Assembly (NCBI GenBank): GCA_005883775.1
Contig: VBEU01000056.1
Span: 1-41,468, forward strand
DNA: 41,468 nucleotides
Source of the DNA: Chloroflexota bacterium
GTDB lineage: Bacteria > Chloroflexota > Limnocylindria > P2-11E
Direction: 5' to 3'
The translations under genes and the position numbers were made by a program. A model generated the notes under the pieces. The model saw only the letters and a list, made by a program, of their open reading frames with translations. It did not search any database and had not been told where the DNA came from. Each line of letters begins with the position of its first letter. Positions within the stretch are counted from its first letter, which is position 1. This document shows positions 41,069 through 41,468 of the stretch, in pieces.

Positions 41069-41468
41069 CTAGAGCCAGCCGCGGCGCCGGAAGTACATCA
41101 CCAGGCCGACCGCGATCAGACCCGTGACCGCCATCGACACCCAGAACAGAGGGAGCGACCCGTACGGAATGAAGCTCCAGTTCTGGCCGAAGAAGCCGGT
41201 GACGACGGTGAGGACGAGAAGAACGGTGGCGATGCTGGTGAGGACCTTCATCACCTCGTTCAGCCGGTTCGAAGCGGCCGCGAGGTACGCGTCGATCACG
41301 TTCGAGGTGAGCTCGCGAAAGGTGTCGATCTCGTCGGTGACGCGAAGGATGTGGTCGTAGACGTCCTGAAAGTACGCGCGCTTCCCGATCTCGCGCAGCT
41401 CGCGGAGGTCGCCGCGGACGAGCACCTGCAGCACATCGCGCTCAGGGGCGATCGTCTTCCGCAGCTGC
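41069..41468 (-). CDS. CorA-like divalent cation transporter, truncated by the window edge
   Basis: Open to the window end; 132 codons of the C-terminal part. The cytosolic stalk (LRKTIAPERDVLQVLVRGDL, YFQDVYDHILRVTDEIDT, NRLNEVMKVLTSIATVLLVL) and two terminal helices are classic CorA. The signature at the pore mouth, GMN in CorA, is GQN here (TGFFGQNWSF). CorA pentamers import Mg or Co; ZntB-type relatives with other residues move Zn. GTG 41434 is internal, not a start, because the family sequence continues upstream of it. Faces the same way as the ATP synthase genes. Confidence 0.85.
   Translation of the reverse strand, partial: QLRKTIAPERDVLQVLVRGDLRELREIGKRAYFQDVYDHILRVTDEIDTFRELTSNVIDAYLAAASNRLNEVMKVLTSIATVLLVLTVVTGFFGQNWSFIPYGSLPLFWVSMAVTGLIAVGLVMYFRRRGWL

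Overview
The window is high-GC bacterial chromosome, almost fully coding, with no rRNA, tRNA, CRISPR array, insertion sequence or phage gene that I can see. Gene content (F1Fo ATPase operon led by an AtpZ-like gene, CeoB/CeoC-type RCK pair beside KimA-like transporters, MntR with an SH3-like tail, DegS/NarL-type two-component genes, lipoproteins with Pro/Thr linkers) suggests a free-living, probably aerobic soil or freshwater bacterium. Deep-branching Chloroflexota (Limnocylindria/Dormibacterota-like) is my best guess, but lineage is an inference, not something shown by a marker.

Layout. (1) 84-5642, plus strand: Hsp70-like ATPase, a KdpD-like sensor split over two reading frames, an OmpR/KdpE-type regulator and a KimA-like potassium transporter. 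(2) 11800-5639, minus strand: rsmG, a divergent hisA-like gene, a metallophosphoesterase, a PrcB-like lipoprotein, a second KimA-like transporter broken by a frameshift, a universal stress protein and two TrkA/RCK proteins. Both arms meet tail to tail at 5640 and together form a potassium-homeostasis locus without kdpFABC or trkH. (3) 11819-15579, plus strand: an amicyanin-like cupredoxin, hypoxanthine phosphoribosyltransferase and a SpoIID domain fused in frame to a GT87-like membrane protein. (4) 19144-15576, minus strand: an intact DegS-like kinase, a NarL-type regulator with Glu at the phosphorylation site, a second kinase with a decayed ATPase domain, a DinB protein and a small zinc-ribbon protein. 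(5) 28682-19166, minus strand: mreB followed by an envelope-glycan set (WecG/TagA, GT4, PHP phosphoesterase, flippase-like LPG-synthase TM protein, GT-C-like membrane proteins, GT2). (6) 28729-30995: divergent ZIP transporter and MntR with a DtxR-type operator between them, then a HicB-DinB fusion. (7) 30997-33905: alpha/beta hydrolase, Nudix, a small membrane protein, a beta-propeller lipoprotein. (8) 40906-33973, minus strand: complete ATP synthase operon in the order atpZ-B-E-F-H-A-G-D-C, then a truncated CorA-like transporter at the edge.

Three threads cross the window. First, most transcription-unit-leading genes have a TANNNT or GACAAT hexamer 6-9 nt before the start codon and no Shine-Dalgarno, as expected for leaderless mRNAs; one such element (11807-11813) is symmetric and appears to fire in both directions. 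Second, several conserved genes contain junctions where roughly 20-30 expected residues are missing (KdpD-like sensor, second KimA, MreB) and one junction fuses SpoIID to a GT87 protein; these are either real micro-deletions or assembly errors. Third, regulators with altered active sites occur together (16399-19144).
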